A stretch of 23,711 nucleotides of DNA from PALSA-911 sp043742865 (GTDB lineage Bacteria > Pseudomonadota > Alphaproteobacteria > Acetobacterales > Acetobacteraceae): positions 1 through 23,711 of the forward strand of contig JAYTXR010000291.1 of NCBI GenBank assembly GCA_043742865.1, read 5' to 3'. Shown in pieces: positions 6,854 through 13,835 of the stretch (its first letter is position 1; each line of letters begins with the position of its first letter). The translations under genes were made by a program, and so were the position numbers. Under the pieces are notes generated by a model that was not told where the DNA came from, searched no databases, and saw only the letters and a list, made by a program, of their open reading frames with translations.

Positions 6854-7806
6854 AGCCCGCCCCCATGAAAGTGGGGTTTATCGGTGTCGGCATCATGGGT
6901 GCCGGCATGGCGAATAATCTGCAGAAGAGCGGCTTCGAACTGGTGGTCAACGACGTCAACCAGCAATCGGCGTCGCGCTTCGTCTCCGCCGGCGCGGTCT
7001 GGGCGCCGACGCCGAAGCAGGTGGCCGAGCAGTCGGATGTGGTGTTCACCTCCCTGCCCGGCCCACCCGAGGTCGAAGCGGTGGCGATGGGCGAGGAGGG
7101 CCTGTTCGAGGGGATGAAGTCGGGCACCGCATATTTCGACCTATCGACCAGCTCGCCGACGTTGATCCGCAAGATCGCCGCGGAATATGCGAAAAAAGGC
7201 ATCTTCGCTTTGGATGCTCCCGTCAGCGGCGGGCCGACCGGTGCCGCCTCCGGCCAGCTGGCGATCTGGGTCGGCGGCGACCGGGCGATGTTTGACAAGC
7301 ACAAGCACGTGCTGGACGGGTTCTCCGACGCCGCGTTCTATGTCGGCTCAGTGGGCGCCGGCGCGGTGGCGAAGCTGGTGCATAACTGCATGGGCTACAT
7401 CACCACCGCCGGCCTGGCGGAGGTATTCACCATGGGCGTGAAGGCCGGGGTGGAACCGCTGGCGATCTGGGAGGCGGTGCGACAGGGCGCGCTGGGACGC
7501 CGCGGCGTGTTCGAGCGGCTGATCGATCAGTTCCTGGTCAACAAATACGACCCGCCCGCGTTCGCGCTGCGGCTGGCGCATAAGGACATGACGCTGGCCA
7601 CCAATCTTGGCCGGGAAGTGAAAGTGCCGATGCGCCTGGCCAATCTGGCGCTGGAGGAAATGACCGAGGCGCTGAACCGCGGCTGGGGCCAGCGCGACAG
7701 CCGCTCGATGATGCTGTTGCAGCAGGAACGAGCGGGCGTGGAGATCCAGGTTGACCCGGCGCGGATCAAGGCGGTGCTGGATGCGGAGAAGGCGAAGCAG
7801 AAATGA
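6850..7806 (+). CDS. NAD(P)-dependent beta-hydroxyacid dehydrogenase (3-hydroxyisobutyrate dehydrogenase-like)
   Basis: A 318-residue cytoplasmic oxidoreductase of the family that includes MmsB, GarR and GlxR, which interconvert a beta-hydroxyacid and its semialdehyde. The Rossmann loop GFIGVGIMGAGMA spans 9-21, and the substrate loop DAPVSGGPTGA spans 122-132. The catalytic lysine lies in GAGAVAKLVHN (Lys175, with Asn179 four residues on), and the C-terminal helix carries LAHKDMTLA. The length is slightly over the usual 290-300. The start at 6850 overlaps the CMD stop (ATGA); an ATG at 6865 (MKVGFIG) is the alternative and would give a more usual N-terminus. The downstream gene begins within its stop codon. 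The exact substrate is unknown. Confidence 0.92.
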   Translation: MKPAPMKVGFIGVGIMGAGMANNLQKSGFELVVNDVNQQSASRFVSAGAVWAPTPKQVAEQSDVVFTSLPGPPEVEAVAMGEEGLFEGMKSGTAYFDLSTSSPTLIRKIAAEYAKKGIFALDAPVSGGPTGAASGQLAIWVGGDRAMFDKHKHVLDGFSDAAFYVGSVGAGAVAKLVHNCMGYITTAGLAEVFTMGVKAGVEPLAIWEAVRQGALGRRGVFERLIDQFLVNKYDPPAFALRLAHKDMTLATNLGREVKVPMRLANLALEEMTEALNRGWGQRDSRSMMLLQQERAGVEIQVDPARIKAVLDAEKAKQK

Positions 7807-8435
7807 AACTGATCAGCGCCACCCCCAGCCCCTATGCGCGGAAAGTTCGCATCGCGTTGGCGGAAAAATCGCTGCCGTTCGAATTGCAGACCGAGGTGCC
7901 GTGGAACGAGGGCACCAGCCTGCCGCAGCATAATCCGCTGGAAAAACTGCCGGTGCTGATCCTGGACGACGGCTCGACGATCTGGGAAAGCAGCTACATC
8001 CTGGAATGGATCGAGCGCAAACACCCGCATCCGCCGTTGCTGCCGGCCGATGACGACGGCATCCTGGCGCATAAGCGGATGGACGCGCTGGCAACCGGCG
8101 TGTGCGACGCGTTCCTGCTGGTGTTCTTCGAACGCATGCGCCCCGAGGCGCATCGCAGCCAGGCCTGGACCGACCGCCAGATGCGCAAGGTGCTCGGCGG
8201 CCTCGCCGAGATTGCCCGTGTGGTGGGCGATCAGCGTTATGCCATTCGGGACAGTTTTGGCATCGCCGACATCTCCGCCGGCAGCGTGCTGGGCTATCTG
8301 GAAGTGCGGTTCCCCGAACTCGGCTGGCGCACGACGCATCCCAATCTCAGCCGGTACCTGGATGGGTTGATGCAGCGGCCCTCGTTCCAGGCCACGGTGC
8401 CGTATCCGCAGACGATTACCAGCGCGGTGGTTTGA
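7803..8435 (+). CDS. Glutathione S-transferase family protein
   Basis: A 210-residue cytosolic GST-fold protein. The thioredoxin-like domain (about 1-78) shows the active-site SPYARKVRIAL (9-19), the cis-proline loop NPLEKLPVL (44-52) and the glutathione-binding ESSYILEWI (62-70). The helical C-terminal domain carries FGIADISAGSVLGYLEVRFP, including the conserved N-capping Asp. The likely catalytic residue is Ser9 rather than Cys or Tyr. It is the last gene of the operon, coupled to the dehydrogenase by an ATGA overlap. In catabolic operons such GSTs can be isomerases (maleylpyruvate or maleylacetoacetate type), ether cleavers or dehalogenases; sequence alone does not choose among these. Confidence 0.9.
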   Translation: MKLISATPSPYARKVRIALAEKSLPFELQTEVPWNEGTSLPQHNPLEKLPVLILDDGSTIWESSYILEWIERKHPHPPLLPADDDGILAHKRMDALATGVCDAFLLVFFERMRPEAHRSQAWTDRQMRKVLGGLAEIARVVGDQRYAIRDSFGIADISAGSVLGYLEVRFPELGWRTTHPNLSRYLDGLMQRPSFQATVPYPQTITSAVV

Positions 8436-8463
8436 GCGGGCAGCGATCGGCATGGGTAGTGGG

Positions 8464-8721
8464 TCAGTTTGAATTCTGTCTGGAATTCTTTCTTCGATTG
8501 TAACCCCTTACCGCGGCTTGGGCGGAAATTTGAAGAACCATAATCGCTATCACGGCCCACATGGAAGAATCCGTGGCGTCGTGTAAGGATGTGTGCGGAG
8601 ATGCGCTCCAATCTTCTTGAATGTACATTGCAAACATAACGGTGCCGTAAGCCAGCAAGTACGACTTCAAACCTTCAACGCCGCCCGAAAACCCAACCTT
8701 CTTAAAAGCTTGCCACAACAT
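8464..8721 (-). CDS. Small putative membrane protein of foreign composition, 85 residues
   Basis: I do not recognise a family. The ATG at 8721 is preceded by a strong GGAGGGGG ribosome-binding site (about 8730-8737). Two hydrophobic stretches, about residues 17-34 (around LLAYGTVMFAMYI) and 54-71 (MWAVIAIMVLQISAQAAV), are separated by a polar, His/Ser/Asp-rich loop. The tail is basic and asparagine-rich (GYNRRKNSRQNSN), which would sit in the cytoplasm. Base composition is clearly less GC-rich than its neighbours. It starts about 20 bp after the parE remnant stops, occupying the position of the toxin's missing part, and converges on the GST gene. It may be an acquired gene or cargo; a chance ORF in scar DNA cannot be excluded. 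Confidence 0.5.
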   Translation of the reverse strand: MLWQAFKKVGFSGGVEGLKSYLLAYGTVMFAMYIQEDWSASPHTSLHDATDSSMWAVIAIMVLQISAQAAVRGYNRRKNSRQNSN

Positions 8722-8740
8722 TAGGATGACCCCCTCCGGT

Positions 8741-8842
8741 TTAGCCTTGACCGATGGCGAGGCTGCCACTTTCCCGTGTGATGTATTCCAGGATTGCCAC
8801 GAAATCCCGGCGCGCGGATGCCAGGTAGACCAGTTGCCGCAC
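8741..8842 (-). pseudogene. parE: parE toxin remnant, N-terminal 33 codons only
   Basis: Starting at a GTG (8842) that follows the parD reading frame's TGA directly, the frame reads VRQLVYLASARRDFVAILEY and then ITRESGSLAIGQG before a TAA at 8741-8743. This matches the N-terminus of RelE/ParE-superfamily toxins (the LxYLxxARxDLxxILxYI pattern). Normal ParE proteins are about 95-105 residues, so two thirds of the fold, including the catalytic or gyrase-binding C-terminus, is absent. The sequence that follows is unrelated and of lower GC. ParE toxins normally poison DNA gyrase; this copy cannot do so. Confidence 0.75.
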
Positions 8843-9088
8843 TCAGAAACCTGCCTTCGCCAGCTCCGCGGCTTTCGCCTCAAGGGAAAACGCCAGTTCA
8901 TCATCGGTACCGCGTCCGCCCTAGGCAATCGACGCATTCAGTGTCTCGCGCAACGCAGTCAATTTCGCCTCGCGTTCTTCGACCAGGCGAAGACCTTCGC
9001 GCACGACCTCGCTGGCGGAACTGTATCGGCCGCTTTTGACCGCGCTTTCCACGAAGCCTTCCCAGCGCTCGCCAATGGAAACATTCAT
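8843..9088 (-). pseudogene. parD: parD antitoxin with in-frame TAG
   Basis: A CopG/ParD-type ribbon-helix-helix antitoxin. The start at 9088 has a perfect GGAGGT ribosome-binding site 7 nt upstream. The N-terminal 46 residues (MNVSIGERWEGF, then SGRYSSASEVVREGLRLVEE) are an intact DNA-binding domain. The frame hits TAG at 8921-8923 after ASIA, then continues open for 25 codons (GGRGTDDELAFSLEAKAAEL, then AKAGF) to a TGA at 8843-8845. This is a normal ParD tail and length (about 82 codons), so the TAG is a recent nonsense mutation in the toxin-binding segment. The short product could still bind DNA; without an intact toxin it has no antitoxin job. Confidence 0.8.
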
Positions 9089-9095
9089 CGTCGCC

Positions 9096-9101
9096 ACCTC
9101 C
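9096..9101 (-). promoter_or_regulatory. Consensus Shine-Dalgarno of parD
   Basis: GGAGGT on the minus strand, 7 nt before the ATG at 9088. It decides the parD start in favour of 9088 over the in-frame ATG at 9127, whose extra residues are not part of the ParD fold. Confidence 0.6.
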
Positions 9102-9154
9102 ACGCGAGGATGCCAGATAACATCCATTGTGCAATTTTTGCTATCCGATTTCCA

Positions 9155-9697
9155 TCAGGACAGCAGCCCGGTCGCCCCAAGTGCCGTCGCCGCCGCCAGC
9201 ACAATCAGCGGGTGCAGCCTGGTGCGGAGAAAAATAATCGTTGCAACCACCGTCAATGCCAGCAGCCCCAGGCTGGACGCCGTGGTGTAGGTCAGCAGCG
9301 CCGCGCCGGCCATGACCAGGCCGACCGTGACCGGCACGATGCCAGTCTGCACCAGCCGGCGCCAGCGCGCCTCGCGGAAGCGGAACCAGACCGACGACAC
9401 CGCGATCGTCAGCAGGCTGGACGGCCAGGAAATCGCGAACGTTGCCACCAGCGCGCCTGGCAGGCCCGCCACCTGCCAGCCGATCAAGGTGGAAACCAGC
9501 ATGTTCGGGCCGGGCGCGGATTGGGCGATCGCATAGAGGGAAACGAATTCCCGCGCGGTCATCCAGTGATGCACATCCACCACCTGGCGCTGCATTTCCG
9601 GCAGGATCGAGTTGCCACCGCCGAACGCCAGCAGCGACAGCTGGGCATAGATGGTTGCCAGATCCACCAGATCGGGATTGATCCCAAGCAAGTTCAT
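9155..9697 (-). CDS. chrA2: Chromate transporter (CHR) family protein, second half-size subunit
   Basis: A 180-residue inner-membrane protein equal to one CHR domain. Family marks are SLLAFGGGNSILPEMQRQVV (about 20-39), WMTAREFVSLYAIAQSAPGP and several hydrophobic spans after it. Full-length ChrA proteins are about 400 residues with two fused domains; here the two halves are separate genes, the short-chain CHR arrangement that works as a pair. The start at 9697 overlaps the stop of the first half (ATGA, 9694-9697), giving a near 1:1 product ratio. CHR proteins export chromate or move sulfate-like anions, but many members are untested, and the neighbouring enzymes here handle organic acids and esters. 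It is the last gene of a four-gene minus-strand operon. Confidence 0.9.
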   Translation of the reverse strand: MNLLGINPDLVDLATIYAQLSLLAFGGGNSILPEMQRQVVDVHHWMTAREFVSLYAIAQSAPGPNMLVSTLIGWQVAGLPGALVATFAISWPSSLLTIAVSSVWFRFREARWRRLVQTGIVPVTVGLVMAGAALLTYTTASSLGLLALTVVATIIFLRTRLHPLIVLAAATALGATGLLS

Positions 9698-10236
9698 TTC
9701 TCCATTCGGGCGAGCAGCAGGATCGATACCGGGGCGCAGACCAGCACGACATACAGCAGCGGCACCCGCAGCACGGCCGCGGCCACGAAGGTCACCGCGA
9801 CGATCGCCAGCGCGTAGGGCCGGTGCCGCAACGGGGCCGCGATCTTCAGCGAGGTGGCGATCACCATGGCCGCGGCGGCGGCCGATAATCCGGCAAAAGC
9901 GTGCTGCACCGCCGGATAGCCGCCGATGCGCGCATAGAGCAGGCCGAGCCCGATGATGATCGCCATCGGTGCTGCCATCAGGCCGGTGAAGCAGGTCACC
10001 GCACCGGCCCAGCCATACCAGCGATACCCGAGCGCTGCCGACAGGTTGATGACGTTCGGCCCCGGCAGGAACTGGCACAGCGCCAGCAGATCGTTGAACT
10101 CCGCCGGCGACAGCCATTGCCGCGTCTCGACGATCATCCGCCGCGCCCAGGGCAGCACGCCGCCAAAACCATAGAGGCCGACTGACAGAAATCCGGCGAA
10201 TAACTCCGCCAGCCTCGGGGGTGGTTTTTCCGCCAT
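9694..10236 (-). CDS. chrA1: Chromate transporter (CHR) family protein, first half-size subunit
   Basis: Also exactly 180 residues. Family marks: GLYGFGGVLPWARRMIVE (about 20-37), WLSPAEFNDLLALCQFLPGPNV (41-62) and the following GYRWYGWAGAV, then hydrophobic spans. It corresponds to the N-terminal domain of fused ChrA proteins, as the second gene corresponds to the C-terminal one. The start at 10236 lies 8 nt after the stop of the upstream Abhydrolase_10 gene; an upstream in-frame extension overlapping that gene is rejected. Pairing with the next gene through ATGA implies a heterodimeric transporter. The transported anion is not shown by sequence. Confidence 0.9.
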   Translation of the reverse strand: MAEKPPPRLAELFAGFLSVGLYGFGGVLPWARRMIVETRQWLSPAEFNDLLALCQFLPGPNVINLSAALGYRWYGWAGAVTCFTGLMAAPMAIIIGLGLLYARIGGYPAVQHAFAGLSAAAAAMVIATSLKIAAPLRHRPYALAIVAVTFVAAAVLRVPLLYVVLVCAPVSILLLARMEK

Positions 10237-10244
10237 CCGCCCGG

Positions 10245-12119
10245 CTAGGCCGGCATCGGTGGCAAACCGCAGGAGGTCGCGGCCAGCACGTAGCGATAGG
10301 CGTCCTCGGCCAGCAGCAGCCGGTCGGCCACCAGCGCATCGGCCGCCGCGCGCACGGCCAGCGCATAGGCGATCGGGCTGGCGTGGCGCGCCGCCAACGA
10401 AGCGCGGGGATCGGCCGGATCGCGCACGTCCTCGGTGGCCGCGAACGCCAGCCAGCTGCCATCGCGGTCGCAGAGTTCGCAGGCCGGGAATGGCGCGCGG
10501 AACCGGTTCCAGCCGGTGAAAGTGGCCGCGGGCACGGCGATGTCGGGCAACCGGATCCCCGCCCGCTCGTTGCCATCTGCATCCACGGCCGGGACCAGGG
10601 TGCAATACGGCGACGGCGACGCGACGGGGTGGACCCAATCACCGGGCGGATCCACCAGCGTTGCCGCACCGGGACCGGCGAAGCCCGGCAAAGCCGGGAA
10701 ATCCAGCGCCTCGGCCGGCACCAGCGTGCCATCGGCAATGCGCGGAATCCGGCTGGGCGGGGGCGGTATGGCGTCGCTGACCCACCGGTCCAGCGCCACC
10801 AACAAAGCGCGCAACGCCGGGGCGGCGCTGTGCGGATTGCGGGCGTTCTGGCAATTGCCGGGCGAGGACGGCGCGCCAGCGCGCCCAGCATGCTGGGTGC
10901 CGGCGATCAGGAACAGCCGCGTGGTCTCCGGCAGGTCCAGATCCCGCCCACCAGTGGGGTCGGTGGACAGCAGGGACGCCCCCTTCTGCCAGTATTCGGT
11001 GCTGGTGTTGGACTGGATCAGCAACGGATCGCAACTCGCGTCGGCCAGCAGCGCGGCCTCCGCCCCGGTGGCCGGATCGGTCGTGCGGATTGTGGCGAAC
11101 GGGAAGACATTCTCCGGCATGGTGCGGTCCTGGTAACCGCTGCGGGTGCGGTTCGGCTGCGCGAATAGCGCGTTCAGAAACACCCCGCCGATGCCACCGG
11201 TATGGGTCAGCACGCCGTCGAAAACCTTGTGGCCGGTTTCATCCCGATTGAAACCAAGTCGGACGAAATCGCGCAGGAACCGGCCCGATTGCGATATGCC
11301 GAAGCCCATTGCCTTGCTTATGGTGCCGCGCAGCGGGTTGGTTGCAGCGTCGGAACGCAGATACGCCACCACGTCACGCTGCGCGGCATAGGCGATGCCG
11401 CTGACCCAGGGATCCGTGGCGCGATAGGTGATTTCGTAGATTGTTCCCACCTCCGGCCGGGTGCCGGGGGGCAGCAATTCCACCATGCGGTCGTCGGCGA
11501 AGCGCCAGGCCTCGGGCGGAATTTCGGTCGGCGGATCACCGGGTCGGAAGCGCCGGGTCAGTTTCAACAGGGCAGACACGACCGGTTTGTAGCTCAGCCG
11601 AAAAAATTCCAGCACCGGGCCGCGGGTGGCCGAGATGAATTCGTCGCGGATCTCCGCCTGCTCGCCGGCCAGCGCCGGGAGGCGGATGGATAGGCCATGG
11701 TTGCGGCGGGGCGCGTCCGGGTCCCAGCCGGCCCAGGCCATGGCGTAACCGCGGCGGAACGGCAGGGCGTCGCCGGCATCCGCCAAAATGCTGGGATCGT
11801 TGATGTTGCCGTCCACGCCGGGGGCGACCTGGCAGAACATGTGCAGCATCGGCTTGTTGCCGCGGTTGTTGACGTCGAACAGTAGCTTGCCGCAGCCATT
11901 GGCCGGGGCCAGCAGATAGAAATCGGTTTCATACTCAACCAACCCCGCCGCATTGCACGGCGCGCGATCCAGGCCGACGATAACAAAGTTGGCGCGGTTG
12001 GCGGGATCGAGCTGCCCGCGCGCGGTGCCGATGATCTTCTCGTAGGCGCCGACCTGCCCAAAGGCCGCCCCTTCGGCGAACGGCTCGCGGCGGGTGATGG
12101 CGATCCCGGTAATGGCCAT
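10245..12119 (-). CDS. Abhydrolase_10 (alpha/beta hydrolase domain-containing) protein
   Basis: A large 624-residue protein of the Abhydrolase_10 family, whose biochemical role is poorly known. The N-terminus resembles the family opening (ITRREPFAEGAAFGQVGAYE, then KIIGTARGQLDP), followed by LLFDVNNRGNKP (79-90), a core-strand block. The likely nucleophile is Ser276 in MGFGISQSGRFLRDFV (271-286); the GxSQSGR form recalls the GxSRxGK elbow of CE15 glucuronoyl esterases. A candidate histidine lies in AGTQHAGRAG. There is no signal peptide, so it should be cytoplasmic. The start at 12119 is 3 bp after the stop of the ThDP enzyme gene, so they are co-transcribed. An esterase or lactonase role on a bulky substrate is inference. 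Confidence 0.88.
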   Translation of the reverse strand: MAITGIAITRREPFAEGAAFGQVGAYEKIIGTARGQLDPANRANFVIVGLDRAPCNAAGLVEYETDFYLLAPANGCGKLLFDVNNRGNKPMLHMFCQVAPGVDGNINDPSILADAGDALPFRRGYAMAWAGWDPDAPRRNHGLSIRLPALAGEQAEIRDEFISATRGPVLEFFRLSYKPVVSALLKLTRRFRPGDPPTEIPPEAWRFADDRMVELLPPGTRPEVGTIYEITYRATDPWVSGIAYAAQRDVVAYLRSDAATNPLRGTISKAMGFGISQSGRFLRDFVRLGFNRDETGHKVFDGVLTHTGGIGGVFLNALFAQPNRTRSGYQDRTMPENVFPFATIRTTDPATGAEAALLADASCDPLLIQSNTSTEYWQKGASLLSTDPTGGRDLDLPETTRLFLIAGTQHAGRAGAPSSPGNCQNARNPHSAAPALRALLVALDRWVSDAIPPPPSRIPRIADGTLVPAEALDFPALPGFAGPGAATLVDPPGDWVHPVASPSPYCTLVPAVDADGNERAGIRLPDIAVPAATFTGWNRFRAPFPACELCDRDGSWLAFAATEDVRDPADPRASLAARHASPIAYALAVRAAADALVADRLLLAEDAYRYVLAATSCGLPPMPA

Positions 12120-12122
12120 GGC

Positions 12123-13781
12123 TTATTCCCCGCGTTCCTGGGTTTTCGCGATCTCGCCGGAAGCAGAGGGTTTCGGCAGCACCGCGGAAAGCGAGGTCTT
12201 TACCACCGCGAATAACGGGCCGGGCGCGGTCAGCGCTTCCATTAGCTTCGGCAATTCGTCCTCGCGCTCGATCACCAGCACTGGGTAGCCATACGCCGCA
12301 CCCATCATCGCCAGGTCGGGATTGACCAGATCGGTGCCCGATACCCGGCCGGGGTGGTCGCGTTCCTGGTGGATGCGGATGGAACCATAGCTGGCATTGT
12401 CCGACAGCAGCACCTTGATCGGCGCGCGGCGGCCCGCCGCGACCGCGAGTTCCTGTCCCGTCATCAAAAACCCGCCATCGCCGACCGCGCAGATCACCGG
12501 CCGGTCCGGGCAGCGCAGCGCGGCGGCAACCGCGGCGGGTATGCCGTAGCCCATCGCCCCCGAGATCGGCGCCATCAGCATCTGCCCCGACCGCCATTTG
12601 ACTTTGCGGTAGAACGGCGCGCCGAACGTGCCGGCGTCCAGCGTGACGATGGCGTTGTCCGGCAAGTGCTCGCCAAGCCTGGCGACCACATTGGCGAACA
12701 CCACGCCGTCGCCGGCGGTGCGCGGCGTCCAGACCGCTTCGGCCATCTGAATGCGGTTCAGCTCAGCGGTCCAGACGCCGCGCGAGGCGGGGGCGCCGCC
12801 ATTGCGGGCGTTCAGCGCGGCCAGGGTCGGCAGCGCGTGGGCGTTCAGGGCGACATCGGCGTGGAACCGCCAGCCGAGCCAGGCCGGATCGGGGCAGATA
12901 TGAACCAGTTTCTGGCCACGCGCGGGCCAGCTATAGCCCTGGCTGGTGATGTCGCCGAGCCTCGAACCCAGGGCGATCACCAGATCGGCCGAGGCGAAAG
13001 CGGATTTCTGATGGTCCGGGTTCGCCAGCCCCATGTCGCCAGCATAAAGCGGGTGATCGTTGGGAAACAGATCCTGGCGGCGGAAGCCGACGGCCACAGG
13101 AAGCTGCCATTTTTCGGCGAATTCCAGCAGTTTTTCGCGCCCGCCGGGGCGGTCGCAATCGCCGCCGGCCAGCAGAATGGGGCGCTCGGCGGAGCGCAGC
13201 ATCGCCGCGATCCGGTCGGCCGCCTCCGGCGAGGGGGCGGCGTCGTCGGCAACCACCGCGCGCGGCACCGGCAACGAGCAAGCCTGGCGCAGCACATCCT
13301 CCGGCAGCGCCAGCACGGCCGGGCCGGGCACGCCGGTCAGCATCGCCGCCCAGGCGCGGGCGAGAAGCTCGGGCACTTGGTCGGGATGGGTGGCCTCGCC
13401 GACAAATTTGGCGATGCCGTCGAACATGCGGGAGTAGTCGATCTCCTGAAAGGATTTGGCCCGCAGGTCGCGCGCCTCCACCTGGCCGATGATCAGCAGC
13501 ATCGGCAGCGCGTCCTGCTGGGCGGTGTGCACCGCGATGGCGGCGTTGCAGGCGCCGGGGCCGCGGCTGACCAGGGCCACGCCGGGCCGGCCGGTGAAGC
13601 GCGCATCGGCCACCGCCATGAACCCGGCACCCGCTTCGTGCCTGACGGTCACCAGATCGATGCGGGGATGGTCATGCAGCGCATCCATCAGCGCGATGTA
13701 GCTCTCGCCGGGAACGTTGAAGCAGCGGTCGACGCCATTCTCGGCGAGGAAGGCCACGAGTATTTCTGCGGATGTCGGCAT
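12123..13781 (-). CDS. Thiamine diphosphate-dependent enzyme, acetolactate synthase-like
   Basis: A 552-residue protein with the three-domain layout of the POX/AHAS/benzoylformate decarboxylase family. The ThDP-activating glutamate is Glu49 in VRHEAGAGFMAVADA; next come GVALVSRGPGACNA and DALPMLLIIGQV. The ThDP/Mg motif starts at GDGG (about 434) and ends at LLSDN (Asn about 462). The start at 13781 gives the standard N-terminus (TSAEILVAFLAENGVDRCFNVPGES is interrupted by no gap); further upstream in-frame sequence overlaps the divergent gene and is rejected. There is no clear Shine-Dalgarno. It heads the operon with Abhydrolase_10 and split CHR genes. No AHAS regulatory subunit (IlvH) is nearby, so a 2-keto-acid decarboxylase, oxalyl-CoA-like or other carboligase function is as likely as valine biosynthesis. 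Confidence 0.9.
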   Translation of the reverse strand: MPTSAEILVAFLAENGVDRCFNVPGESYIALMDALHDHPRIDLVTVRHEAGAGFMAVADARFTGRPGVALVSRGPGACNAAIAVHTAQQDALPMLLIIGQVEARDLRAKSFQEIDYSRMFDGIAKFVGEATHPDQVPELLARAWAAMLTGVPGPAVLALPEDVLRQACSLPVPRAVVADDAAPSPEAADRIAAMLRSAERPILLAGGDCDRPGGREKLLEFAEKWQLPVAVGFRRQDLFPNDHPLYAGDMGLANPDHQKSAFASADLVIALGSRLGDITSQGYSWPARGQKLVHICPDPAWLGWRFHADVALNAHALPTLAALNARNGGAPASRGVWTAELNRIQMAEAVWTPRTAGDGVVFANVVARLGEHLPDNAIVTLDAGTFGAPFYRKVKWRSGQMLMAPISGAMGYGIPAAVAAALRCPDRPVICAVGDGGFLMTGQELAVAAGRRAPIKVLLSDNASYGSIRIHQERDHPGRVSGTDLVNPDLAMMGAAYGYPVLVIEREDELPKLMEALTAPGPLFAVVKTSLSAVLPKPSASGEIAKTQERGE

Positions 13782-13835
13782 GGGCGCAGCGTATGGCCCA
13801 TTCCCAACGCTGCCAACCCGTGCGTAGCGTGACGC
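13782..13835. promoter_or_regulatory. Divergent 54-bp control region with three regularly spaced AGCGT half-sites
   Basis: AGCGT at 13788-13792, its complement ACGCT at 13807-13811 and AGCGT at 13826-13830 start exactly 19 bp apart. The first two form a perfect 7-bp inverted repeat, GCAGCGT (13786-13792) and ACGCTGC (13807-13813). A further inverted pair TGCGT/ACGCA lies at 13821-13836, touching the start codon of the flavin monooxygenase. Neither flanking gene has a recognisable Shine-Dalgarno. This looks like an operator shared by both directions; the binding protein is unknown. Confidence 0.4.

Noticed and set aside
8466..8495. Two GAATTC sites and repeated TGGAATTC-like text near the GST 3' end
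   Set aside because: Short, AT-leaning and inside the small membrane ORF; no symmetric structure or T-run that would make a terminator.
8726..9817. 363-codon plus-strand open frame across the parDE scar and chrA2
   Set aside because: It crosses two recognisable minus-strand gene families and has shadow composition.
12354..13832. 492-codon plus-strand open frame opposite the ThDP enzyme
   Set aside because: Low-complexity Arg/His/Gln/Gly composition and no motif; the minus frame has clear ThDP motifs throughout.
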